Shown here piece by piece: positions 47,901 to 59,694 of a stretch of 64,000 bases of DNA. The notes beneath the pieces are model-generated. The model was not told where the DNA came from, did not search any database, and was given only the letters and a program-made list of their open reading frames with translations. The stretch spans positions 155,521 through 219,520 of the forward strand of contig QAOA01000058.1 in the NCBI GenBank assembly GCA_003255065.1. The letters run 5' to 3'. The DNA comes from Cercis canadensis. Lineage: Eukaryota > Streptophyta > Magnoliopsida > Fabales > Fabaceae. How positions within the stretch are numbered: position 1 is the stretch's first letter; every line of letters begins with the position of its first letter. A program made the position numbers and the translations under genes.

Positions 47901-49759
47901 AGTCAATGGAAGTGATATTCGTCCATGGTAAAGACATGAACTCTATGTTGTATTTCAACCTTGTGACAGTAAATAGTTTTTAGTGGTGCTTTACTAAGAA
48001 ACACATGTAGGCAATTAGTTCATTGAAAGAAACTATATTAGAAGTAGTAGAAGATGAAAGCAGTCCAGGCTTCTCACTTTGGGCTACTTAGTCATGACTG
48101 ACAAAATATTGCATTGTTTGGATAAACATTTTTTAGGCAAATATTCATATATAATATTAACATAGTTATATATTAATATATTTGTTTGTATCTAAAGATA
48201 TATGGCATGATGTGTCCTATGTTTTGGTTTTGTATTGTTATCTTGTCTGTTTCCATGTCATGTTTAAATGTTCTGTGCTTTGTGGGTATTATCATCCTTG
48301 CATGGCATATTGGGTGGGGACTTGGGGGAAGGGCGGAGGTTAGGGTGCATGGGGCACCATCTTTTAGCAAATTGACTGGTTAAACCATTACAGGTGGATA
48401 TACCATCATTATTGTGCTATGATTATGGCACTTGTGAGTCTCACTTGGGAGATTAAAGGACATGTAGATTGTGCACAAAAACAGGTCACTTTTCTTCCCC
48501 TATGCCAATAGTTTTCTTTCTTTCTTTCTTTCCTTTTGTGATTCTTTTCCTCTGATTAAATTTTTAATAATTCATGCAGAGAGGTGTAGGTCTCTTCCTA
48601 CAGTGGGCTGTAATGCAAGGGGTTGCAATGCTTTTACAAAATAGATATCAACGACAGAGGCTTTATACTCGAATTGCTCTAGGAAAGGTGCCATTTTTTA
48701 ATCAGTATATCTTCAATAAAGTTTTTCTTTTTAGTATATGTTCTATTTTAATTATATCCTAGCACCTAATCTTCAGATCATCCTGCTCCTCCCTTTCACC
48801 TCTCCGACTCACCGTTTACTGCTATTTTAATGTATCTACAAAATATGATTGCAATCATGATTTTAATTATTTTCCAAGTTAGTTTTATTGTGAAACCTCT
48901 CATAGCATATGGACAGATAAATAGATATATAATTTTTATTTTTCTTTTGGTTTCAGGCTAAGAGGATGGATGTTGTCTGGGGAGAAACAGCTGGTGTGGA
49001 TGGCCAACTGTGGTTGTTGTGCCCCATACTTTTTATATTGCAGGTAAATTACATGACATCTTCTGACCTCTGTTAAGTCTATTGGTTGACTGATGTTTTG
49101 TAGTTTTGTTCTTGTTTGATATCCTTGTATCTATCATATTGATGATTATTTTTTTGTACCTTTAAATGTTTTGCATGTTGTGTGACAATGTATTATGATG
49201 ATGCAAATCTTATTTGAAAATGAGTTTTACTAAAACTGTTCTACACGGATACGTTGGCTGCTATGCGGGCAAAATCTAAGCTAGTGGAAGATAGGAGTAA
49301 TATTTTGGTATGTGCATACCTTAGAGTTTATTGCTCTATCCTTGTACACTGTTTAATGTTACTCTGCTTCCAAACTGAAATCAATAAAAAAAAATATACT
49401 CTTCTGCTTTATTCCTTATTGAGTCGTGTTCCTTTCTTGGTTTAGGGATTTCAAGCATATGTTGGACTATTGTTGCTCAGGACTGCATTCATTGGAGTTG
49501 TTTCTGAGTGGCAGGTACTATTTTACTATTCCAGAGCCTCTTTCTTGTTGTACATCAATTGGTAAAATAAAAAATAAAAAAAGTAATTCGGTGATATACT
49601 GTGTAACGATGGAAACTTTTTGGGCAGGTAATATTTTGTGGTGGCCTATTGGTTTTGATGGCTGTGGGGAACTTCCTAAATACAGTACAGACTCTGATGG
49701 TGAAGTCAAGATTTAAGGCGAAGATGAGAAGAAGCAAGAGCAAGCAGGAACTGAGTTAG
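44922..49759 (+). CDS. TMPIT-like (TMEM120 family) multi-pass membrane protein
   Basis: Plant member of the TMEM120/TMPIT family, whose animal relatives TMEM120A/B are nuclear-envelope or ER membrane proteins with a fold like fatty-acid elongases; the plant role is not established. Ten exons in phase: 44922-45155, 45290-45368, 45590-45684, 47639-47743, 47848-47927, 48394-48484, 48580-48687, 48957-49043, 49446-49514 and 49628-49759, giving 359 residues. An N-terminal coiled coil (about 10-75) is followed by FLGPINVRASRKDVQLKVKEEYN and about six hydrophobic segments. The conserved WIYHHYCAM with its histidine pair, AVMQGVAMLLQNRYQRQRLYTR and a basic C terminus (KSRFKAKMRRSKSK) follow. The start at 44922 opens directly before the conserved part; an in-frame ATG at 44679 would add 81 unlike residues. 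Intron 3 (45685-47638) contains three tandem duplications. Confidence 0.9.
46036..46234. repeat. Tandem duplication in TMPIT intron 3, period 114 bp
   Basis: Copies at about 46036-46119 and 46150-46234 share gttcatttatg-gtg, ttttctttgttt and gcacttggtatg. Confidence 0.8.
46841..47109. repeat. Tandem duplication in TMPIT intron 3, period 140 bp
   Basis: Copies at 46841-46974 and 46981-47109 share tacacaatttt/g, ctgattttcaaaatc, aacagtattcacttagtttt and gttcacttga. Confidence 0.85.
47336..47624. repeat. Near-identical tandem duplication with a (CA)n run, period 142 bp
   Basis: Copies at 47336-47477 and 47478-47624 are almost the same apart from the length of the (CA)n run (longer in copy 2) and a base or two. 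Copy 2 ends about 14 bp before the exon 4 acceptor at 47638, so it adjoins the polypyrimidine tract. No N is involved. Confidence 0.9.
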
Positions 49760-52490
49760 CACATTTGTGACTCCCTGAGCTTGAATAGGTTCAGGAATTT
49801 TGACCACAACTAAGCTAGTGATCGTTTTGGCTTTCCCACCTGCTTTTTATGTGCTGTAGCATCATTTGTTAACAAGTCTTAAAGCATAAGCATAAAGGTG
49901 GATTAAAAATGATAAAGTCCTGTAATTTCTGTCATCCACTTTTTCAAGTCAGCATACTTGTCTCCTGATGATTTTAGGTGTTTTGCAGGCATCTTGCGTC
50001 CCCGAAATCATTGTTAAAATACATTGTGAGATTGACCTTATTTAGGCCCAAAATGTAAAATAAAGTTGGTAAGTTGAGCCCTTTCTTTCTTGCGCTTCAT
50101 TTATTTTTTGTGCAGCCTACTATGATTGTGTTTTCATAGGATTACTCGTAGGTTTGACTATTTTATGCTGAAGAAGACTATGTAACCTACCAATTTAATA
50201 ATCAGTTGTCGTGAAATTGTCCATTGGCTGCAATATGCCGCATTTGGTCAAGCAGAACAACATAGTATAAGCAAATACTATAATGTCTTATGATAGGTCT
50301 CAGTCAGAACTGAATACAGCAACTCAAAGAAACTAAATAATATTATCTCAGGGTGAGAATGAAACCACAAGTATATTTGAATAAAAATCTTCTTGTCCCC
50401 AGCTACTCCCACTAACAACTACAACTACTCCCACTACAAACTACAAGTTACTAACGTGCAACAAAGGAAATAACAGAAAGCTAAAAATGTCCAATAAGAA
50501 TAAAGATAATGGCCACGACTATTTGACCTTTTTCCCATAACCTGTATTTTGTTCATGCATACAACCACTCTTCACGTTCTCTCTCTCTTAGCCACGATAC
50601 CTGGGATGTGGCTCTATCATCTTTGCAGAATGTGGTGTATGCCTATCATCTTATCAGGTGTTTGATAGAAACTAGAAACATTAAGTTACTAGGTGTGATT
50701 TCATAATTTTGTAGGTTACGAGTTTGAAACTTGCTGCTCTAAGCACTTTCTTTCTCTTAACTTTGGACTTCCACTCTTTACTTCCTTCATAATTTTGAAG
50801 CCGTGTTTGCCCCTTGTTGGAGTTCATTGATGATGGACTAAACTTGCTTGAACTCCCATCCTCTCATATTGTGTGTTTATCTCTAATGAAATGGGACATT
50901 ACCTTGAAAATATTATCAGTAGCTCATTGATATTTCAAATTAAGCAAAATTAGAATTTGCCGTGCCATTTACAGGATCTAACATAACATGTCAGGTTCGA
51001 CCATTATTCTTTTTATTCCACGAAATAAACGGTTTCATTCTTAATAGCTGAACCAGAAGGGTGGCAAGAAGATGAATAAAAAAAAATTGAATTTGATTGC
51101 AAAAAATAACCCAAAAAAAATTAGGATAATTTTGACGTTTTAAGTAAACATTTAATTTATACGATGGAGTAATTGATATGGTCTGTTATCAAATTTTAAA
51201 TATTATAATTTTACCATGTAAAAAAAAATTATGATTATTTATGTTAGTAAGAAGCTATGCTTACTAGTAAGTGCAAGCGACAACTAGTTTAAGTAACATG
51301 CCTGCCATTTTAATTGACTCTTGTTATTCCTTTATTTTATTTTTTCATTTTAATGAAACACAATGTAGCTGTCCACCACGACCTTAATAAAATAAAATCA
51401 CAAGGATACAATTTTCTAAGGCAAAAAAAACCAGAATTTTGAATCCTGTAGCTGCTTGGTTTGGAAAAATTGAGTAACTACTGAAAAAATTCGGAGAGAT
51501 TAGTGAAAGCGTCCAAGATAAGATTGACCAAGTCGAGGTTTATTTTTTATTTTTCCCTTCCCTCAGAATAAGTATTCCTCATAAAGAAATGTGTAGCAAT
51601 TTAAATATGAAAAGAAATAGTGAAAGATGAGAATCACTTTGCTAAAGCTATACCAACCCGTGCTTCACAGGCAACACTAATGTGTAAAGATCTTGGAATT
51701 TTGTACCTTTTCTAAAATTTCTTTCCAACTCCTTTTGATTATTGGTTTTGGCCTTTTGCTTAATTATATCACATTTTCTTTTCTTTCTTTCTTTCTTTCT
51801 TTCTTAGTTGTCCAAAATTTCTACCTCTTCTAAGCTAAGATCTGTCTGTAAAGCAAAACCACAATGGAAAATCATCTTTAGTGAACAAAGGGAAAGTAAG
51901 ATTTAAGAAGAAAATAAGTAAGATTCAAGAATCGGGCAAAGGAAGATTATAGAGGAAAATAACTTATTCTTTATTATCTAGCTTTCAGCGGCACCAAAAA
52001 AGGAAGAAATATAAACAATAGGCTAAGGTGACATAGTCTGAATACTAAAATAAAATAAAAAAATTAAATTGGTCTAATTATATTTTTTTTTGGTATTTTT
52101 GATTATTAAATTTAAACACAAAATTTAAAACTCATAAATTTTGAGAATGATCTAGTTATGTTTAAATTGTGCTAATTATATTAATATTTTTTTGGTCTAT
52201 AATGATATACCAAGTACTTGAATTGTACAAATTATATTAATATGATACAATGTGAATTTAAATAATGTACAATTAACATTATTTATTAAAAAAATACTTA
52301 AAAGAGGTATATCAATTATAAAAAATTAATTATTATTTTTAAAACAAAAAATAAAGGAGGGCATTCATTATTCATTAATTTTAGAGTGTGTCCACATTAA
52401 CTTTCGGCATCTGTGCTCTCTTTCGGAAGATGCACAGAAACCAACAATTCAATGGACCTAAAGATTAAGCATCCTTAAGACCTTTGCCTC
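49760..52490. other. Spacer between the TMPIT gene and QRT3-like copy 2
   Basis: TMPIT 3'UTR, then AT-rich DNA. A cccagctactcccactaaca stretch at about 50400 and a (TTTC)n microsatellite at 51777-51804 are visible. No gene recognised. Confidence 0.5.
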
Positions 52491-52670
52491 GGGAAGAGAT
52501 CCAGTCATATTAACTTGAGTCATGTTGCTTAGATCTAAGCCGTCTATTCTATTTAAGGTCATTTCAACCATTAAAACACATTAATATTTAATGGTTGAAA
52601 TGAGCTTTAATGAAATGGACGGCTCAGATCTGAGCAACATGACTCAAGTGACATGACTGGATCCAAATCC
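52491..52670. mobile_element. Fold-back MITE with 8-10 bp target duplication
   Basis: An almost complete palindrome: the left arm (gatccagtcat, cttgagtcatgttgct, agatctaagccgtc, tcatttcaaccatt) reappears inverted in the right arm (aatggttgaaatga, gacggctcagatct, agcaacatgactcaag, atgactggatc), with only about 15 bp between arms. The direct repeat ctttgcctc lies at 52482-52490 and 52671-52679. Size and target duplication fit a Mutator- or hAT-type MITE. It lies about 65 bp upstream of the TATA box of QRT3-like copy 2. Confidence 0.9.
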
Positions 52671-52736
52671 CTTTGCCTCTCTCTACAACTCTTAAAGAGG
52701 AAAGGAAAAGTTACAAGTTACAAATATGTCAAATAC

Positions 52737-52753
52737 TATATATATAATATAAA
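52737..52753 (+). promoter_or_regulatory. Probable TATA box of QRT3-like copy 2
   Basis: A TATATATAATATAAA-type run about 95-110 bp upstream of the ATG at 52847. A position fitting for plant promoters; no other support. Confidence 0.45.
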
Positions 52754-52846
52754 TTGCCTCCTCTAGACCTCTATGTTATTTTTGAGAAACCAAAATCTCT
52801 TGCCTTAAAACCTCAAAATCATTTGCTTTAGTGCCAATACTCAACT

Positions 52847-55248
52847 ATGAGATACTCAATCATAGTTTTCTTCTTATTATTGGTTGTAGAAGAAGCAACA
52901 TGTATGAAGGAGTTAGGGCTAACAAAATTCAGGAATATACTTGACCAAAAATTGGCCTCTCCTGTGTCCCAATCACCCTCTTCTCCAGAGACAAAAATGG
53001 TTAGAGGCATTCCATCATTTTATTTTCAATTCTCAGGCATTTTCTCAGGAAACAAACAATAATGGGATTTTTCTTTCTTTGAATACGATTTAGAGTGGGA
53101 GAGTGTTGTATCCAATTGGGTATGGTGCAGACCCAACAGGGGCACAAGAGAGCAGCGATGCCATTCTGAAAGCTGTGGAGGATGCTTTTGAGTTGCAGAG
53201 TGGGCTTGAAATGCTGCCTGGGGTTAAAGACCTTGGAGGTGTGGTAATTGATTTACAAGGTGGCAACTACAAAATCAGCAAACCCATTACATTCCCTTCC
53301 TCTGGTGGTGCCAATATTGTGGTATGTCTCTCTCTTTCTCTGAATATCAGACTCTGATATTCATTTCCTACTTTGGTAAAGTTGCATTTTGTCATTGAAA
53401 TGCAATTGTATTTTTAACCTCTCTCTCAGCCTTCTTTTTTGGCTAATGACATCTCATCTCAACCTTGAAAGGTTAGAAAATATCTCTAATAAATATCCCT
53501 CAGAGAAAGCTTCTAAGGATATTCAGAAATTGCTGTCACAATTCATTGCAGAATTCAAGCTTGGAGAAATGTTTTTTTTTTCNTCTCTCAGCCTTCTTTT
53601 TTGGCTAATGACATCTCAACCTTGAAAGGTTAGAAAATATCTCTAATAAATATCTCTCACAGAAAGCTTCTAAGGATATTCAGAAATTGCTGTCACAATT
53701 CATTGCAGAATTCAAGCTTGGAGAAATGTTTTTTTTTAACATATTTTATAAGATAGTGTTAAGGTCTAAGCTATACTTAAAAAGTTAAGTTGGTCTGATT
53801 TGTTAATTTTAAAAATGTTTTTGAGTTTTTACCTAATAGTTTTAGCTTTAATGAATTAATTTTTTACTTATAAAAAATTTGCATAAAGTGTAAATAAATT
53901 TATGTTTTATTCATACTTCAAACCCAAAAAATATTTACTTACAAGCTTTCACCTAATAGTTTAGGCTAAATATATCTAGCGTGAGACAATAAAATTGTAT
54001 AAGAATAATTAATTTGTAAATAATATTACTCTTAAATTTGCTTGCTAATACATAGTAGGATCAATTTTAGTGGCCGAAACAGAGGTATAATGAAGCTTAT
54101 TTTCAGTCATTTCCCCTACAAATTGAAATTGATGCATTTCTTGTTACCTTCATCCACTAGCATTTGATGACTTGTTAGTTGCATGAATGATTGATTAGGT
54201 ACAAGGAGGAAGCTTAAGAGCATCGGATACATTTCCTGGTGATGGTCATCTTGTTGAGCTATGGGCATCAAGTTCCCCAAAACTCAAAAAAAGTGTATCC
54301 ATTAATCCTGATGTGTTGAACAAGATGAAACTCCAAACTGCAGGAATTAACTACGAAGACATAACCTTCCGGGACATTCTATTCGATTCAAGCTACCGAG
54401 GAGGAGGCATTTTAATTGTGAATTCTGCTAGAATCCGAATCAATAATTGCTTCTTCCTCCACTTTACCACACAAGGGATTCTAGTTCAACAAGGCCATGA
54501 GACTTTCATATCAAGTTGTTTTCTTGGGCAACACTCAACAGTTGGTGGAGACAAAGGTGAGAAGCAGTTCTCAGGGACTGCAATTGATCTTGCTAGTAAT
54601 GACAATGCAATCACAGATGTTGCGATCTTCTCAGCTGCCATTGGGATAGTGCTAAGGGGTCAAGCTAATATGGTCACTGGGGTGCACTGTTATAACAAGG
54701 CAACAGGTTTTGGTGGCATAGGCATATTAGTCAAATTAGCAGGAAATTCACAAACTAGAATTGATAATTGTTACTTGGATTATACTGGTATAGTCATGGA
54801 AGACCCTGTTCAAGTTCATGTCACTAATGGGTTTTTCTTAGGGGATGCTTATATTAAGTTGAAGTCTATTAAAGGTCAAATTTTGGGGTTAAATATAGTG
54901 GATAATATGTTTAGTGGGAACCCAAATAGTAAGGTTCCAATTGTGAAATTAGAAGGGCAATTTCATAGCATTGATCAAGTGGTGGTTGATCGGAACAATG
55001 TCAATGGTATGAGCTTGAAATCAACCATCGGAAAGTTCACGGTGGCCGGAAATGGGACAAAGTGGGTGGCTGACTTTTCACCAATTTTGCTATTCCCCAA
55101 CCGGATTAATCATTTTCAGTATTCATTTCACTCTCAAGAGGAGTCTAAATTTTTAGCACATTCCCTGACCAATGTGTCAAATAATGTGCTAGTTGTGGAA
55201 AGTGAAAGACCAGTAAACGGGGTGGTTTCCTTCCTTGTTGAGCAATGA
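52847..55248 (+). CDS. QRT3-like polygalacturonase (pectin-lyase fold), array copy 2
   Basis: Same family and intron layout as copies 1 and 3. Three exons in phase: 52847-52999, 53094-53321 and 54199-55248, giving 476 residues. A signal peptide (about 1-18, ending near VEEATC) is followed by a short Ser/Pro linker. Next come YGADPTGAQESSDAILKA and DLGGVVIDLQGGNYKISKP, then the beta-helix with INYEDITFRDILFDSSYRGGG, HETFISSCFLGQHST, VHCYNKATGFGGIG and RIDNCYLDYTGIVMEDP. Exon 3 is exactly the length of exon 3 in copy 3 and very similar to it, so these two are recent tandem duplicates. Expected to act in the cell wall on pectin. Intron 2 contains the N at 53583. A MITE lies just upstream of the promoter. 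Confidence 0.88.
53422..53740. repeat. About 160-bp direct duplication around the N at 53583
   Basis: 53422-53582 recurs from 53584 to about 53740 with a 5-bp indel (catctcatctcaacc against catctcaacc) and a few substitutions. It lies in intron 2 of QRT3-like copy 2. Probably an overlap of two haplotype contigs. Confidence 0.88.
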
Positions 55249-56519
55249 GAAACATTTGCTTCGTGATTTTTTTTGTCAAACAATCTACATTTGTATTAGG
55301 AAACCTCTTGCTATAATATAAGACTTATTGTAAGAATGATTGTGCGTTATTATTTAGGTATGTACAAAATTGCATTTCTTGATGCATCAACGACTAAGAT
55401 GACACATAATTGTTAGAAATTTTTTTAGAAAAATTAGAGGTTTTAAGTTTGAATCCATATTCAAGGACATAGAGTAGTATATCCTTGGTACTATAGTCTC
55501 TCAAAAAAAAAATTCAAAAACCTTTAAAATTTTCAAAAATTATTAAAATACTTTGACTTAGCTCCCAACCAAAAAATACTTTGACTTAGCCTTTAATTAA
55601 AATTGTCTAGTTTTGCCATTGTCCACGTTCCTCTATATTTCAAACTAAAAAAAATTAGTTTTATCTATATAATAATAAAAAAAAAAAGAGAATAAATTTG
55701 TTAATTTGTTTTTGTTTCTTTAACGGATTTAGCATAAGGATTGAATTAATGACATTTTCTTTAAAAGATATAAGACTAAATTAAGAGAACATGGTTTCAA
55801 TGAGTGAGATATGGATGGGAAAAAAAATTAAATGGAGGTGGGAATGTTAAGAAATTTTTTATCTAGATAAGTGGTTAGAAATGGATGGGAAAGGAAAAGA
55901 AAAAAAAAATGGAGCCGGAAATGGAAATATTACCCTCTTTTTATATCTCTATCGGTCTATCCATCTTTATATGGAAAATAAAGAAAGGACCGAAATTAAA
56001 AATAAATCTAAATATAGTATCTGCATTAATATAATATATCTACTATCCGTCTATATTTATTTCCAGACATTAATTAGGCTTTTTGTTGATACCACATTTT
56101 GGTTGCTTTCGTCGGCGCTGTCCAAAATAATAAATTGCTAGAAATGAGAAATAAAATTACTACAGAAGGCGACAGTGGGTGTAATAGTCATCCATTAACG
56201 TGTCAATAAATGATACAAGGTTTGAGTACGAGTGTCTTGTTTAAAGCTCATTGGGAAGTGGCNAGAAGGCGACAGTGCGTGTAATAGTCATCCATTAACG
56301 TGTCAATAAATGATACAAGGTTTGAGTACGAGTGTCTTGTTTAAAGCTCATTGGGAAGTGGCACTAGGATTGAGACTCCCAATTCCATAGTCAAAAAGCT
56401 TAGACTTTAAACAAACTAGTTACAACCCCCTTGCCTTTTTCCCTCTCACAAGAGCAGAAACCAAAATCTGTTTGAAATTGTCTTTTTTTTTTGCTTTATT
56501 ATCCATTACCATACCAGCT
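55249..56519. other. Spacer between QRT3-like copies 2 and 3
   Basis: 3'UTR of copy 2, AT-rich filler, then the promoter of copy 3, which contains the N-centred duplication at 56164-56362. No gene recognised. Confidence 0.55.
56164..56362. repeat. 99-bp direct duplication around the N at 56263
   Basis: 56164-56262 and 56264-56362 differ at one visible base (gtgggtg against gtgcgtg). It is about 160 bp upstream of the copy 3 start codon, so the real promoter is probably about 100 bp shorter. Confidence 0.9.
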
Positions 56520-59072
56520 ATGAGATTCACAGTGTTAGCTTTTCTGCTATTATTGGTGGTACAAGTACAAGTAGAAGAAGCCACATGTTTCAACCCAGAA
56601 TTCAGAAACAAACTTGAGCAGAGACTGGGCATTCCCATGGCATCACCACCTCCTGCTGCTGGTTCAGAACCAAAATGGGTAAGTATGTCACATTCACATT
56701 GCTTTATTTTGTATGAATCAAATTCTGGGGTTTTTGTTTGAATGTGAATGATGATGAGATTCAGAGTGGTGGGAGCAGCAGAGTGTTGTCCCCAATTGAA
56801 TATGGTGGAGACCCAACAGGGGCACAAGAGAGCAGTGATGCTATTCTCAAAGCTGTGGAAGATGCTTTTAAGTTGCAGAGTGGGCTTCAAATGCTGCCTG
56901 GCCTCAATGATCTTGGAGGTGTTATCATTGATTTGCAAGGTGGAAACTACAAAATCAGCAAACCCATCACATTCCCTTCCAATGGCGCTGCCAATCTTGT
57001 GGTCAGCATCTCTCTCTCTCTCTTCCTGTCTCCTCAGTAATTACACTTCATTTTTCTTCAACTCACACTAAGGCTCTGTTCGGATCGCTGTTATGTTGTG
57101 CACAACAGAAGCAAAAAACACCTCTAATTGCAATTATTTGCATCTCACCTTTAATAGAACACACTTGGATACGGAAATGGAGAAATTTTATGATTATTTC
57201 CTCTGTCACCTTATAGTAAATTTTTTTTTTTTTTAACATGAGTAAAAAAGTTATTTGAATGTTCTTTTTAAAAGACACTATGAAATTATACTACTTATTG
57301 ACATTATATCTCTGGTTTAGTTGTTTTTTGCTGAAAAATGCAGTTTTCATTATTTATTGAACTAACTTATAGTTGAAATATATAGCATCAAATTTAATTG
57401 AAATTTGCTTTTAGATGGCTAGTGGTTGATTTACACGAGCAAATGCCATAAAGGTGACAAATGTTTCATCTTTTTCTTAAAACAAGGCATACTTTTCTCT
57501 CTAGTAATTTTATTTTTTAAAATTGAACTTATACCTTTGTGTTTTTGCAAAAAAATAAGGCGTACTTTCTATTCTGCTAAAAATAAAACATTAGGGGACT
57601 TGTTGTTTTTTTTGGGCAAATCTCTTATCTCTCTATGTTAAATTTTCAAGGAACACCAATCCTAAATAAATTGGTGTGTCTTTGGAGTGTTGTGGTTGTC
57701 GAGGAAATGCACATGGCTCAGTGACACGTTGCGATGCCACAATAACTGCACTAGCAAATGCATTTAAAATTGGAACCACCCAATTTTCCCTCAATTGAAC
57801 TTCATTAATCACCATTCATTCTTCAGTTCAGTAATCCCATCCCTCACCAACTTACGGCTAAAAAGAAACTCCAGTGCATCTATGTTATGTTGCACAAAGG
57901 AAACTATAGTAAACAATGTTGAACTTAGAAGTCAATTTTCAAATTCTTTCCTAGTGTTGATTTTGACACTTAAATCTATCTACTTACATTTGAACTTGTT
58001 AACTACATGAATGATTGATAAGGTGAAAGGAGGAAGCTTGAGAGCATCTGAAACATTTCCAGGTGATCGGCATCTAGTAGAGCTATGGTCATCAAACTCC
58101 TTAGAACTTCAAAAACCAACATTCAAGCATCTTGATGGCATCAACAACATAAAAGCCCAAAATGATGCAATTCACTATGAAGACATAACCTTCCGGGATA
58201 TCCTCTTCGATTCGAGCTATCGAGGAGGAGGAATTTTCATTGTAAATTCTGCTCGAATCCGAATTCACAATTGCTTCTTCCTCCACTTTACTACTGAAGG
58301 AATTCTTGTCCAACAAGGCCATGAGACCTTCATATCCAGTTGTTTTCTTGGCCAACACTCAACAGTTGGTGGAGACAAAGGTGAGAAGGATTTCTCAGGC
58401 ACTGCCATTGATCTTGCTAGTAATGACAATGCAATCACAGATGTTGCAATTTTCTCAGCAGCTATTGGGATATTGCTAAGGGGTCAGGCTAACATTGTCA
58501 CAGGGGTACATTGTTATAACAAGGCAACAGGTTTTGGTGGTATAGGAATACTGGTTAAATTGGCAGGAAATTCACAAACTAGAATTGATAATTGTTACTT
58601 GGATTATACTGGTATAGTCATGGAAGACCCTGTTCAAGTTCATGTCACTAATGGCTTCTTCTTAGGTGATGCTAATGTTGTGTTGAAGTCTATTAAAGGT
58701 CAAATTTTGGGGTTAAACATAGTGGATAACATGTTTAGTGGGAACCCAAATAGTAAAGTTCCAATTGTAAAGCTAGATGGCCAATTTACTAACATTGATC
58801 AAGTGGTGATCGATCGTAACAATGTGAATGGCATGAGCTTGAGATCAACGGTTTCCAAGTTAACGGTGGCAGGAAATGGCACAAAATGGGTGGCTGATTT
58901 TTCACCAGTTTTGGTATTTCCCAATAGAATTAGTCATTTTCAGTATTCATTATACGCTCAAGAGGAGCCTAAATTTGTAGCACATTCTGTAACCAATGTG
59001 TCAGATAATGTGGTTGTAGTAGAGACTGAGAAGGAAGTTAAAGGGTTAGTCTCCTTTATTGTTGAACAATGA
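56520..59072 (+). CDS. QRT3-like polygalacturonase (pectin-lyase fold), array copy 3
   Basis: Three exons in phase: 56520-56678, 56765-57001 and 58023-59072, giving 481 residues. The signal peptide (MRFTVLAFLLLLVVQV, to about residue 22) is followed by a Pro-rich linker. Then come YGGDPTGAQESSDAILKA, DLGGVIIDLQGGNYKISKP and the same beta-helix motifs as copy 2: DITFRDILFDSSYRGGG, CFLGQHSTVGGDKGEK, HCYNKATGFGGIG and DPVQVHVTNGFFLGD. Exon 3 is 1050 nt in both copies. The ATG at 56520 begins the signal peptide; no ATG occurs in frame just upstream. Intron 2 (57002-58022) is unrelated in length and content to that of copy 2. It is a likely cell-wall pectin enzyme, by family. Confidence 0.9.
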
Positions 59073-59296
59073 AAAAGAAGCTAAAGCGATTGTTATTTGC
59101 ATTGTTTTAAAGAAACAACATATTCATAATTTCAAGGACTTGTTCTATTTTTATTTGCTTTGTTTAGAATGTAGTGTCTTAGTTAACAAGATTGAGTTGC
59201 GTCCATGAAAAGATCTTTGTTTTGAAATCTTATAGTTATACTTTATTGGTAGGGATCCACTATTGAGGAGCTTTAGAGTTATAATAATCTATTTAT

Positions 59297-59605
59297 TCAA
59301 AAGAAAATGTTTCTTGGGCTTTTACTATGAAAATCCAGTACTTTTTTTTTTTTTACGCTAAAAGCCAGAACTTCATTCACTCGAATCAAACAAGATAACA
59401 TCCGGCAAAACAGATGGGCAAGCCTTAGCCCAATAAAGCGAATCCCTTTGAGAATGGGCAGTCCCATTAGAATACAAGAGAAGGGAAAGAATGCATTAAG
59501 AATAGTACAATTATGTGAAGTAACAGCAGCAGCAGCATCAGTGTTGAAGTAATTAAGCAAGCTTTGACAATCTGTTTCCACCAGATTGTGAAGGAAACTC
59601 ACAGT
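59297..59605 (-). mobile_element. Probable LINE 3' end fragment (RNase H-like)
   Basis: On the minus strand NLVETDCQSLLNYFN resembles the RNase H domain that ends many plant LINE ORF2 proteins. A second frame carries SLYWAKACPSVLP, like the tail of that domain. An A-run follows (forward T-run 59341-59352), as at a LINE 3' end. It is short and frame-shifted, so it is a relic. Confidence 0.45.
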
Positions 59606-59625
59606 ACTGTTGGATTTTGTTAGAT

Positions 59626-59650
59626 AGGATAGGATAGGATAGGATAGGAT
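59626..59650. repeat. (AGGAT)n microsatellite
   Basis: Five perfect copies of a pentamer, with partial copies on the left, between the LINE and copia relics. Confidence 0.95.
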
Positions 59651-59694
59651 AATTAGATAATGTTTCTGCTACACCCATCTTTAGACCTCCTTCT

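Noticed and set aside
57070..57410. ggctctgttcggatcg start inside intron 2 of QRT3-like copy 3, resembling a transposon terminus
   Set aside because: No matching inverted end or target duplication could be found.
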